This document shows, piece after piece, positions 35,142 through 42,656 of a stretch of DNA of 64,000 nucleotides. This stretch comes from Lysobacterales bacterium (lineage in GTDB: Bacteria; Pseudomonadota; Gammaproteobacteria; Xanthomonadales; SZUA-38). The notes beneath the pieces were generated by a model that was not told where the DNA came from, did no database searches, and worked only from the letters and a program-made list of their open reading frames with translations. Made by a program: the position numbers and the translations under genes. Position 1 is the first letter of the stretch, and each line of letters begins with the position of its first letter. The stretch lies in contig JANQOZ010000004.1 in NCBI GenBank assembly GCA_028285525.1, positions 122,215 through 186,214 on the forward strand. The letters are read 5' to 3'.

Positions 35142-35696
35142 TTAGGGTGCCACGGTGCGCCGGTCCTGCAGCACCAGGGTGATGCCCGATGAACCGTCGC
35201 GCTCGTCGCGCCAGCGCCACGGGTACTCAAATTCGCCGGCCCAGAGGTTGCGTTCGGCGCGGCGGGCCTTGGATTCAAAGCCGGCGTAGCGACGGGAACC
35301 ACGGCGGTCGATAACGGCCCAGCCTTCTTTCAGCAGCCACGCGCTGATGCGTTCGCCGTCGACCTTGCAGTCACCGACGTACAGGCTTGCCAGCAGGGCG
35401 CGCTGGCACACAACCTGGCGGCCTTCGACCTTGGCCTTCAGCGCGTCGCGGGCGGCTTCGCCGCAGGCCCAGGTTTCGCCGTTGGCGTCCAGGCAGGTTT
35501 GTTCGAGCTCCGGTGCGTCCAGGCTGTGGAGCCGGACTTCAACCCCGCGAACCATCATGGAATCTCCGTCGATGACCTCGGCAACGCCCTTCAGAGCTCG
35601 GGCGCCGGCGCTCGGTGCCAGGCTGACCAGCAACAGCGCGGCGATGGCCGCCATGGACCCCTTCCGGGTGAGGTTTGAATCAGGTTTTTTCGTCAT
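35142..35696 (-). CDS. secreted SNase-like (thermonuclease family) protein
   Basis: A 184-residue exported protein with a signal peptide ending SAGARA. The staphylococcal-nuclease fold is clear: VIDGDSM, VRLHSLDAPELEQTC (metal-binding Asp, catalytic Arg and Glu positions), the GEAARDALKAKV helix, and ISAWLLKEGWAV. The usual D-R-Y-G-R segment that supplies the second catalytic arginine is not obvious; the region reads CQRALLASLYVGDC. Nuclease activity is therefore likely but not certain. Additional cysteines suggest disulfides. It is followed by a strong terminator and appears monocistronic. Confidence 0.88.
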   Translation of the reverse strand: MTKKPDSNLTRKGSMAAIAALLLVSLAPSAGARALKGVAEVIDGDSMMVRGVEVRLHSLDAPELEQTCLDANGETWACGEAARDALKAKVEGRQVVCQRALLASLYVGDCKVDGERISAWLLKEGWAVIDRRGSRRYAGFESKARRAERNLWAGEFEYPWRWRDERDGSSGITLVLQDRRTVAP

Positions 35697-35841
35697 GATG
35701 ATCGCTCTCTTAAGCTTTTCTCTGTTGATGGAGTTAAGAATGTGGGCGCAGCCTGTTGATCACAAACAGATTTAACCGAATCGGCTATTCGGGCTGTTCG
35801 AAGCACGTCTTTCGGCACATTTTTGGCCGGGCTATATAAGA

Positions 35842-35875
35842 AGGCCGGGCAGGGACGAATGCCCCTGCCCGGCCT
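35842..35875 (-). terminator. hairpin terminator of DUF3192 lipoprotein gene
   Basis: AGGCCGGGCAGGG (35842-35854) and CCCTGCCCGGCCT (35863-35875) form a perfect 13-bp stem with an 8-nt loop, 20 bp past the lipoprotein stop. On the minus strand it is followed by TCTTATATA, a moderate T-rich tail. Confidence 0.65.
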
Positions 35876-35895
35876 GAGGTTTCGTGTGAGCTTGC

Positions 35896-36288
35896 TTAGT
35901 TCTGGCTGTAGCGCGTCACTGGATAGTCTCGAACCACCGATTCACCCCAGCCGGCCAGCGCACCGTCGACAAAAACCAGCGGCGTGGTTTCGTCATAGGT
36001 GGTCTCGCCATCGGAGTGGCGATGCTGGGTTCGGTAACGAAGCACGATCACCTCGCTGCCGTTGCTGCTGAAGCCCTCGGAGAAGTCCGGTCGACCCAGT
36101 TCAGCCCGCACCTGATCCATCGGCGCGCCCAGCCGCAGATCGGTGATGTAGGCGTGGTTGTCTTTCTGACGGTACTCCCAGGCACTGCTGGATCGGTCCC
36201 AGTCATCGTCAGGATCGGTCACGATGACGCAGCCCGACAGCGTCAGCGTTGCGGCGGCAGCGATTGCCAGTTTCCAGGTGTTATTCAT
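35896..36288 (-). CDS. DUF3192 family lipoprotein
   Basis: A 130-residue lipoprotein from the ATG at 36288, which is preceded by GGGGAAA; the open frame to 36318 has no better site. The signal peptide ends with the clear lipobox LTLSGC. The mature domain matches DUF3192 across its length: EYRQKDNHAYITDLRLGAP, VRAELGRPDFSEGF, VLRYRTQ, SDGETTYDETTPLVF and a closing GWGES. Family members are small envelope lipoproteins with a BamE/SmpA-like feel; their role is not established. Confidence 0.88.
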   Translation of the reverse strand: MNNTWKLAIAAAATLTLSGCVIVTDPDDDWDRSSSAWEYRQKDNHAYITDLRLGAPMDQVRAELGRPDFSEGFSSNGSEVIVLRYRTQHRHSDGETTYDETTPLVFVDGALAGWGESVVRDYPVTRYSQN

Positions 36289-36330
36289 GGCTTTCCCCAT
36301 TAACTGTTTGACCCGCATTTTGGGTGGAGG

Positions 36331-36398
36331 CCGGCGGCAAGTTAAGTGACTCTAGTCATGGGTCGAGACCATGATCATGGACCGCTTGCTGCCGCCGG
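36331..36398. repeat. large nested inverted repeat upstream of DUF3192 gene
   Basis: CCGGCGGCA (36331-36339) and TGCCGCCGG (36390-36398) are perfect inverted copies 50 bp apart. Between them a smaller hairpin can form (TCATGG...CCATGA around 36356-36374). It sits between the RND pump stop and the lipoprotein start, so it could terminate the pump operon or structure the lipoprotein leader. There is no T-run. Confidence 0.4.
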
Positions 36399-36480
36399 TA
36401 TGCCGGGATTCAGTATCCGCCGGTAATCTGAACCAGGGCTGAACAAAGGGGAACCTGGCGCGCGCTTCGGGCGCGGGTGA

Positions 36481-39400
36481 TCAAGCGGCTGTCGGCAGCG
36501 GCTCGCTCTGGATCTCGGCGGGCTCGTCTCCCGGCGCCAGGAGCAGGTAGACGTGAGGCAGGACAAAGAGCGTAAAGAGCGTGCCGATCAGCATCCCTAC
36601 CACCAGGATAATCCCGATGCTGTTGCGCGCTTCGGCGCCGGCACCCGTGACCAACACCAGGGGAAAATGGCCCAGCACGGTGGCGCCGGTGGTCATCAGC
36701 ACGGGGCGGAGCCGGGTCGCGGCCGACTCGCGGATGGCGCTTAGCCGGTCGGCGCCGTCAGCCCGGAGCTGGCGAGCGAATTCGACAACCAGAATGCCGT
36801 TTTTTGCCACCAGACCCACCAGCGTAATCAGGCCGACCTGCGAGTAAACGTTGATGGTGGTCAGGTCGAGAAAGGAAATCATCATGGCGCCGCACAGCGC
36901 GAGCGGCACCGAGCCGACGAGCACGACCAGCGGGTCGCGAAAGCTGTTGAACTGCAGCGCCAGCACCAGGAAGACAACCAGCAGGGAGATGGCGAGAACG
37001 CCAAACATGGTGTTGCCTTCTTTCCGCAGCTGGCGGGATTCGCCGGCGTAGTCGATCGAGTAGGTCGGCGGCAGTATGTCGCGCGCAGCCTCTTCCAGCG
37101 CGGCCAGCGACTGTTCTTTTGTCGATCCCGGCATCGTTGCGCCATAGACCCGGAATGAGTTGGACTGGCCGAAACGCGTTCGTGCGCGCGGAGCGACTTC
37201 GCTGGTGACGGTTGCGAACGTTCGGACCGGCACCAGATCACCGTCCGGCGTGCGAACCTGCAGGTCCAGCAGCGTGTCTGGATCGGCACGGTCGATCGTT
37301 TCCAGCATGGGCACCACCCGGAACGCCTTGCCGTCATCGTCGAAGCGATTCACAAAATTGCCGGACAGCATCACCCCAAGCTGCTGGCTGACCTCGGCCA
37401 TATCCATCCCCAGATCGCTGATCCGTTCTCGGTCAAACATCAGTCGAGACTGCGGCAGGTCAATTTTGAGGTCCGTATCAGCGTAGAGAAAACGGCCGCT
37501 GCGAGTCGCCGCGTCGACCAGCTGGCGAGCCATCGGCAGCATCGCCCTCGCGTCTTCCGGCGCTCGGACCACGAGCTCGGTATCAAACTGGCCCGCGGTG
37601 GGCAGCGGCGCAGGCAGAAAGGGGAAAGCCTTGATGCCGGAAACGGCGGACAGCTCGCCGAAAGCCCGCTGCAGCAGCTGCTGGGTGTTTTGTTCACGCT
37701 CACCGGGCCGCACCAGCTGCTGGCCCCCGAAACCGCCGGCCGTCTGCACGATGTGCCACATGTCCTGCGCGCCGGGCAGCCCCTGCATGATGGATACAGC
37801 GTCCTGGGTATAGGTGCGGGTGTAGGCCAGCGAAGACTCCGGGGCTGACTCGAGAACGACGTTGACCGTGCTCTGGTCCTCGATCGGCGCCAGTTCTTTT
37901 TGTGAGAACAGATAAAAAGGAACGATCAGCAGCGTGAACAGCAGCGCCAGCGTGAGAACCTGCGGCCTGGCGTCCAGCGTGCGGTCCAGCAGCCTGATGT
38001 AGGCGGCCTGGACCCGGTCGAAGATGCTGTTAACACGCCTCGTGAATCCCCCCTCCTTGCCGCCTTCCGGCGCCAGCGTGGCGCTCATCAGCGGCGACAG
38101 CGTAATCGCAACAACGCCCGACACCAGCACCGCGGTTGCCAGGGCAAAAGCAAACTCCCGGAACAGCACGCCCGAGAGGCCGGACACGAACCCGATGGGT
38201 GCATAGACGGCCGCCAGGGTCAGCGTCATGCCGATAATGGGGGTCAGCAGCTGCCGCGAGCTGGCCAGCGCCGCTTCCCGCCGGCTTTTCCCCTCGCGCA
38301 TGTAGCGGGCGACGTTCTCGACCACCACGATCGCGTCGTCCACCACCAGTCCGACCGACAGCACAATCGCCAGCACGGTAAGCAGATTCAGCGAAAAGCC
38401 GAACAGCGACATGGCGGCCATGGCGCCCAGCAGCGAAATGGGAATCGCCACCAGCGGCACCAGCGCCGTGCGTACCGATCCCATAAACAGCACCACCACC
38501 AGGCCGACTAGCAGAATGGTTTCGCCGAGGGTGACAAAAATCTCCCGGAGCGCGTTGCGCATGTAGTACGTGCCGTCGTAGCCGATGCCGATGGTCAGGT
38601 CGGACGGCATTCGTGTCTTCAGGTTCTCCAGCACTTCGTACAGGGCGTCGCCGATTTCGATTTCGTTGGCGCCAGGCAGTGGCCAGATCGAGATGAAGAC
38701 CGACTCCTGGTCGGTGAGGCGGGCGATGACCGTTCCCTCCTCTTCGCCTCGCTCGACGCGCGCCACGTCCCCGAGACGAATCTGTACACCGTTGCTGTCG
38801 CGAACCACCAGCGACTCAAAGTCTGCTTTGGACGTCAGGGTCGCATTGGAAAGCAGATTGATCCGCTGATCGCGACTCTCGCTGCGACCCAGGGTTGAAA
38901 TGACGTTGTTGCGGGTGAGCGCCGCCTGCACGTCCAGCGTGCTGAGGTCGTACTGGGCCAGGCGGGCGGGGTCCAGCCACACCCGCATGGCGGGCTGTCG
39001 CCCCCCCTCAATGCCAACCCGCTGAACGCCGGGGATGGCGGCGATCACCGGATTGACTTCCCGCGTCAGGTAATCGGTCACCGAGCCCCGGGTGTAGGGC
39101 GGTCGGATCACCACGTCCAGGTAAAAGGCGGCAAACGGTCGGTCGGCCCGCACGACCGTAATCGCTGGATCCTCGGCGCCTTCCGGCAGCTCGAACCGAA
39201 TCTGGTTGAGCCTCGCGGTCAGCTCGGCCAGCGCGCCTGTGCTGTCTTCATTCATGTTCAGCCAGACTCTGACCGTGCTCATGCCGGAGGTGGTGATCGA
39301 ATCGATGTAGTCAACGCCCGGCATCGTGGAGGCGATCCGCTCGATCGGTTCGGTGATGAACCCCTCCACCGTTTCTGAGGAAGCGCCGACGTAGGGTGTG

Positions 39401-39570
39401 CTGACCTGGAGCGACGCGCTTTCGATCTTCGGGTACTGCAATATGGGTAGACTGAGGGCGGCGCGAGCGCCCAGGATCAGCAGCGCCAGCGATACCACGA
39501 TCGACACCACCGGACGCTCGACAAAAATGTCGGTCAGGCGGGGCCGCCTGGCGGCGGTTGTATCGGTCAC
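36481..39570 (-). CDS. RND efflux pump inner-membrane transporter (HAE1/AcrB family)
   Basis: A 1029-residue, full-length RND transporter of the multidrug (HAE1) type: a first helix after DIFVERPVVSIVVSLALLILG, two large periplasmic loops, and twelve helices in two halves. The proton-relay pair in TM4 is present (LVVDDAIVVVENVARYM), and the second half has the matching LVGLVAKNGILVVEFARQLR. It should export drugs, lipids or metabolites by proton antiport with its adaptor. The ATG overlaps the adaptor stop by 4 bp, so the two are coupled. No outer-membrane factor gene is nearby, so a TolC-like protein encoded elsewhere is presumably used. Confidence 0.96.
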   Translation of the reverse strand: MTDTTAARRPRLTDIFVERPVVSIVVSLALLILGARAALSLPILQYPKIESASLQVSTPYVGASSETVEGFITEPIERIASTMPGVDYIDSITTSGMSTVRVWLNMNEDSTGALAELTARLNQIRFELPEGAEDPAITVVRADRPFAAFYLDVVIRPPYTRGSVTDYLTREVNPVIAAIPGVQRVGIEGGRQPAMRVWLDPARLAQYDLSTLDVQAALTRNNVISTLGRSESRDQRINLLSNATLTSKADFESLVVRDSNGVQIRLGDVARVERGEEEGTVIARLTDQESVFISIWPLPGANEIEIGDALYEVLENLKTRMPSDLTIGIGYDGTYYMRNALREIFVTLGETILLVGLVVVLFMGSVRTALVPLVAIPISLLGAMAAMSLFGFSLNLLTVLAIVLSVGLVVDDAIVVVENVARYMREGKSRREAALASSRQLLTPIIGMTLTLAAVYAPIGFVSGLSGVLFREFAFALATAVLVSGVVAITLSPLMSATLAPEGGKEGGFTRRVNSIFDRVQAAYIRLLDRTLDARPQVLTLALLFTLLIVPFYLFSQKELAPIEDQSTVNVVLESAPESSLAYTRTYTQDAVSIMQGLPGAQDMWHIVQTAGGFGGQQLVRPGEREQNTQQLLQRAFGELSAVSGIKAFPFLPAPLPTAGQFDTELVVRAPEDARAMLPMARQLVDAATRSGRFLYADTDLKIDLPQSRLMFDRERISDLGMDMAEVSQQLGVMLSGNFVNRFDDDGKAFRVVPMLETIDRADPDTLLDLQVRTPDGDLVPVRTFATVTSEVAPRARTRFGQSNSFRVYGATMPGSTKEQSLAALEEAARDILPPTYSIDYAGESRQLRKEGNTMFGVLAISLLVVFLVLALQFNSFRDPLVVLVGSVPLALCGAMMISFLDLTTINVYSQVGLITLVGLVAKNGILVVEFARQLRADGADRLSAIRESAATRLRPVLMTTGATVLGHFPLVLVTGAGAEARNSIGIILVVGMLIGTLFTLFVLPHVYLLLAPGDEPAEIQSEPLPTAA

Positions 39571-40670
39571 GATCCGGGTCCTGACCGGACCGCGCTTTGA
39601 TTCACCAGCAGGCCGTCCCGCAGCTTGAACGAGCCCTGGGCGGCAATCGTGTCACCCGGCTCTACACCGGCGCTGAGGAAGGCAAATTCGGCCTCGATTC
39701 TGAGCACCTCAACCGATCGGCGGGAGGCGCGAAACCTGGCGTCAGCGCCGGACTCAGCGGGGATCAGAACAAACACGTGAGGGCCAAACGTGTCTTCGCG
39801 CACCGCGACAGCTGGCACCTTCAGCGCGGGCCTGGGGTCGTCCGTGTTGACGAAAACCGCCGCGATGGCGCCCGGGACGGCGGCCAGCTCAGGGCTGGCC
39901 AGAGCCGCTCGATAGCGTACGGCCCGCGAGCTCGCGTCCACCTGCGGTGCGCGTGCGATGACGGTTGCCGGAGCGCGGCCCGCGTGATCGCTGTGAACGG
40001 TGACGCTGTCGCCGACGGCCACCCCTGCGTGCTGCTGTGGGAGGGAAAAATCGACCCAGACCTCGTCGCCTTCGCCAACCAGCGTGGTAATGACGCTGCC
40101 CGCATCGAGGTAGCCGCCCGGCTCCCAGCGTTCCAGCCCGGAGCGTGCGGCAAACGGCGCCCGGATCGTCTTTTTCTCGATGATGGCCTGCACCCGCTGG
40201 GCCTCGGCCCTCGCCGCATCGCGCTGCGCCAGCGCGTCGTCCACCGCCTGGCGGGAAACCGCGCTGCCCCCGAGGAGGTTTTCGTTTCGGTCCAGCGTGC
40301 GCTCGGCCAGCGCTTCCCGCGCGTTGGCGGCGGCCAGCAGGGCAAGCTCCTCGGAGGTGTCCTGGCGGATCATGACCTGGCCTTCGCTGACCCGGTCACC
40401 GGGTGCAAATCCCACCTCAACAATCGCGCCGGCCAGTTCGTTGCTCATCGTCACCGACCGTACCGGAACCACTTCGGCTACGACGCGTGTCTGCGGCCGA
40501 TAGTTTTCCCGCACGGGCTGGGCAGTGATCACGGTCTCGGAGGGTTCGGGAAAAGACTCACCAAAGGCAATCGCGGCACTGATCTGGCTGAACTTGATAA
40601 AGCCCAGGATCACAACCGTGCCGATCCAGACTGCGGCCGTCAGAATCCATCGCTTGGTTGTTTTGCTCAT
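39567..40670 (-). CDS. RND efflux periplasmic adaptor (membrane fusion protein)
   Basis: A 367-residue adaptor with an N-terminal membrane anchor (WILTAAVWIGTVVILGFIKF) instead of a lipobox. It contains the split lipoyl domain (SNELAGAIVEVGFAPGDRVSEGQVM and IRAPFAARSGLERWEPGGYLDAG) around an alpha-hairpin rich in A-R-E repeats, then beta-barrel and membrane-proximal domains (VWVDFSLPQQHAG, VPAVAVRED). It should bridge the pump at 36481-39570 to an outer-membrane channel. It is the upstream gene of the two-gene operon. The 180-bp gap to the PhoD gene includes a hairpin. Confidence 0.94.
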   Translation of the reverse strand: MSKTTKRWILTAAVWIGTVVILGFIKFSQISAAIAFGESFPEPSETVITAQPVRENYRPQTRVVAEVVPVRSVTMSNELAGAIVEVGFAPGDRVSEGQVMIRQDTSEELALLAAANAREALAERTLDRNENLLGGSAVSRQAVDDALAQRDAARAEAQRVQAIIEKKTIRAPFAARSGLERWEPGGYLDAGSVITTLVGEGDEVWVDFSLPQQHAGVAVGDSVTVHSDHAGRAPATVIARAPQVDASSRAVRYRAALASPELAAVPGAIAAVFVNTDDPRPALKVPAVAVREDTFGPHVFVLIPAESGADARFRASRRSVEVLRIEAEFAFLSAGVEPGDTIAAQGSFKLRDGLLVNQSAVRSGPGS

Positions 40671-40756
40671 GGCGTATTCCGCGTTTCAGCCGATAGGAGA
40701 CCGGCGCGAAAGTGTCCCGCAAAACGAGTGAGCGTTGCGTGACAGCTACCATTGTA

Positions 40757-40784
40757 CGTCAAGGCGCTGATAGCGCGCCTGACG
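40757..40784 (-). terminator. hairpin after the TonB receptor/PhoD operon
   Basis: CGTCA-A-GGCGC and GCGCC-TGACG pair with one bulged A and a 7-nt loop, 42 bp beyond the PhoD stop. No T-run is visible on the minus strand, so this may be a rho-dependent end or a leader structure of the adaptor gene. Confidence 0.35.
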
Positions 40785-40825
40785 CTATGCGGAAAGGAGG
40801 TTTGGGGCGCTGAACCTGAGCCGTC

Positions 40826-42646
40826 TCAGCTCCAGCGCAGGCCCTCACCTGAGCCGGGGGTGAAGGTGAACTGGTCGCTGCCGCTGAGTTGATAGCTGCG
40901 GCTGGAAATCCCGGAGATCCGCTCGTAGGTGACTTTCGCCTCTGTCTGGGAGAGGCGAAGGGTCAGGTAGCCGCGGTCGGCGACGTTGCTGTACCGGATG
41001 TTGGAGTTGCCGGCCTTGAGCCTGGCCTCGATGGTCTTGGCGGGCAGCGCAAGGCTTTCGGTGAACCCCGGGGAAGTCACCGACGTTGTACCCAGCTCGA
41101 CGCCACGCCACGCGGGGTATTTTGCCGTTTCGAGCTCCAGCCCCCAGGCGGCGTGGGAGTCGCCGGTCACGACCAGCAGGTTGCTGCCCGAAGCTGCGTA
41201 GCGGTCCAGCAGCCACTGCCGTTCCGTACCGTACCCGTTCCAGGAGTCGGTGCCGAGCGGGAGCTGGTAGCGTGAATGCTTGACCAGTGGCTGGATCCAG
41301 CTCGGGACCCTGGCAAAACTCTCCTCATCATATGCATCCGAGACGTCGGGCGCGTCGAGCGGCGCGAGCAGCGTCTGGTTGCCGAGAATCTGCCAGCGCT
41401 TGCCGCTCGCTTTGCTGCGCGCCAGCTCTTCGTCAAGGAACGCCTTTTGGGTTTTTCCCAGCAGCTCTCGGCCGGGCTGATCGAGCACCTCGCGGCGAAA
41501 GCGAGACCCGTCCGGAAGATACGCCACGCCTTCAGGAAGCGTGTCCAATGCGTTTAGCCGGGCGATCTCGCGATAGTCAGCGATCGCCTCGGGCGGATGT
41601 GCCTGAACGTTGAAAGGTTGCCTGACCTCGCGCACGTGCGCCGGATCGCTATCGTTTCCGGCTGGCTGTGGGTTATCGGGATCGGAGAAATCATAGGAGG
41701 TGCTTTGGAGCACCATCTCCTTCCCCATGTCCACAGGCTGGCTGCGGCTGCTGAGCCGCGTCTCGAGCATTGTGAGCGACGCTAGATCGCCGATGTCGAC
41801 GCTGCGCCAAAGCTGATCGCGCGGACGGCCGGCGGGCTCGCGGACGGGCATCCACTCAAAATAGGCCTGAATGGCATAGGCCTTACGTCGCGACCACAGC
41901 CCCTCGTCCCGGGTGTGGTTTTGTGCGCCGCCGGTCCAACCGTCGTTCGCCGACTCGTGATCGTCCCAGGTGAGCATAAAGGGGTGTCGCGCGTGTACGG
42001 CCTGCAGATCCGGGTCACTCTTGTACTGCGCATGGCGGGATCGATAGTCGCCCAGGCTGACCGTCTCGTGTCCCGGCAGCGACTCACGGCGAAGTTCACC
42101 CGCGTTCTCGGACGCGTAACCGCCTCGAGGGTACTCATAGATGTAGTCGCCGAGATGCAGCACCACGTCGATATCATCGCGTTCGGCCATATGCCGGTAC
42201 GCATTGAAGTAGCCCGCGGGGTAGTTCGAGCAGGAGCAGACCGCGAGCGTGAACGCCTCAACATCGCCAGCCGGCAAGGTGCGCGTTTGTCCCACCTCCG
42301 ACAGGGCGCCGAGCGCCGAGAAGCGGTAGAAGAACGTTTGCCCCGCCGGCAGGCCGGTGACGTCCGCTTTCACCGTGTAGTCGTGATCACTGCTGGTGAT
42401 GACGGTGCCGCTACGCAAAATGCTTCCAAAGTCTGGGCCGGTAGCCATCTCCCACTGTACCTGGGTGGGCTCTTTGAACCGAGGTGTTACCCGGGTCCAG
42501 ATAATGACCGCATCCTGGGTTGGGTCGCCGCTGGCAACCCCGTGCAGAAAGCTGGCGGCTGGGCTCGCCACGGCGCTCATGGTGGCGGCGGCGGTAACGC
42601 CGGGCAAAACCCGGGTGACAAGATCTCGGCGGGAGATGGATCGCAC
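40826..42646 (-). CDS. Tat-exported PhoD-like alkaline phosphatase/phosphodiesterase
   Basis: I start at the GTG at 42646, preceded by AAGGA; it opens directly into a twin-arginine signal (ISRRDLVTRVLPG). The open frame to 42754 overlaps the TonB receptor gene. The 606-residue product has an N-terminal fibronectin-like domain (FLHGVASGDPTQDAVIIWTRV). A metallophosphoesterase domain follows, with PhoD motifs CSCSNYPAGYFNAYRHMAE, LHLGDYIYEYP, TWDDHESANDGWTGG and VTGDSHAAWGLEL. It hydrolyses phosphate mono- or diesters outside the cytoplasm using Ca/Fe in characterised homologues. It follows the receptor gene by 10 bp, so the pair is probably co-transcribed. No Pho box was recognised. Confidence 0.92.
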   Translation of the reverse strand: MRSISRRDLVTRVLPGVTAAATMSAVASPAASFLHGVASGDPTQDAVIIWTRVTPRFKEPTQVQWEMATGPDFGSILRSGTVITSSDHDYTVKADVTGLPAGQTFFYRFSALGALSEVGQTRTLPAGDVEAFTLAVCSCSNYPAGYFNAYRHMAERDDIDVVLHLGDYIYEYPRGGYASENAGELRRESLPGHETVSLGDYRSRHAQYKSDPDLQAVHARHPFMLTWDDHESANDGWTGGAQNHTRDEGLWSRRKAYAIQAYFEWMPVREPAGRPRDQLWRSVDIGDLASLTMLETRLSSRSQPVDMGKEMVLQSTSYDFSDPDNPQPAGNDSDPAHVREVRQPFNVQAHPPEAIADYREIARLNALDTLPEGVAYLPDGSRFRREVLDQPGRELLGKTQKAFLDEELARSKASGKRWQILGNQTLLAPLDAPDVSDAYDEESFARVPSWIQPLVKHSRYQLPLGTDSWNGYGTERQWLLDRYAASGSNLLVVTGDSHAAWGLELETAKYPAWRGVELGTTSVTSPGFTESLALPAKTIEARLKAGNSNIRYSNVADRGYLTLRLSQTEAKVTYERISGISSRSYQLSGSDQFTFTPGSGEGLRWS

Positions 42647-42656
42647 GGTAGGGTCC

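Noticed and set aside
39597..40742. 381-codon plus-strand open frame opposite the RND adaptor
   Set aside because: Shadow of a clear adaptor gene; composition is Arg/His/Gly-rich with no fold or signal.
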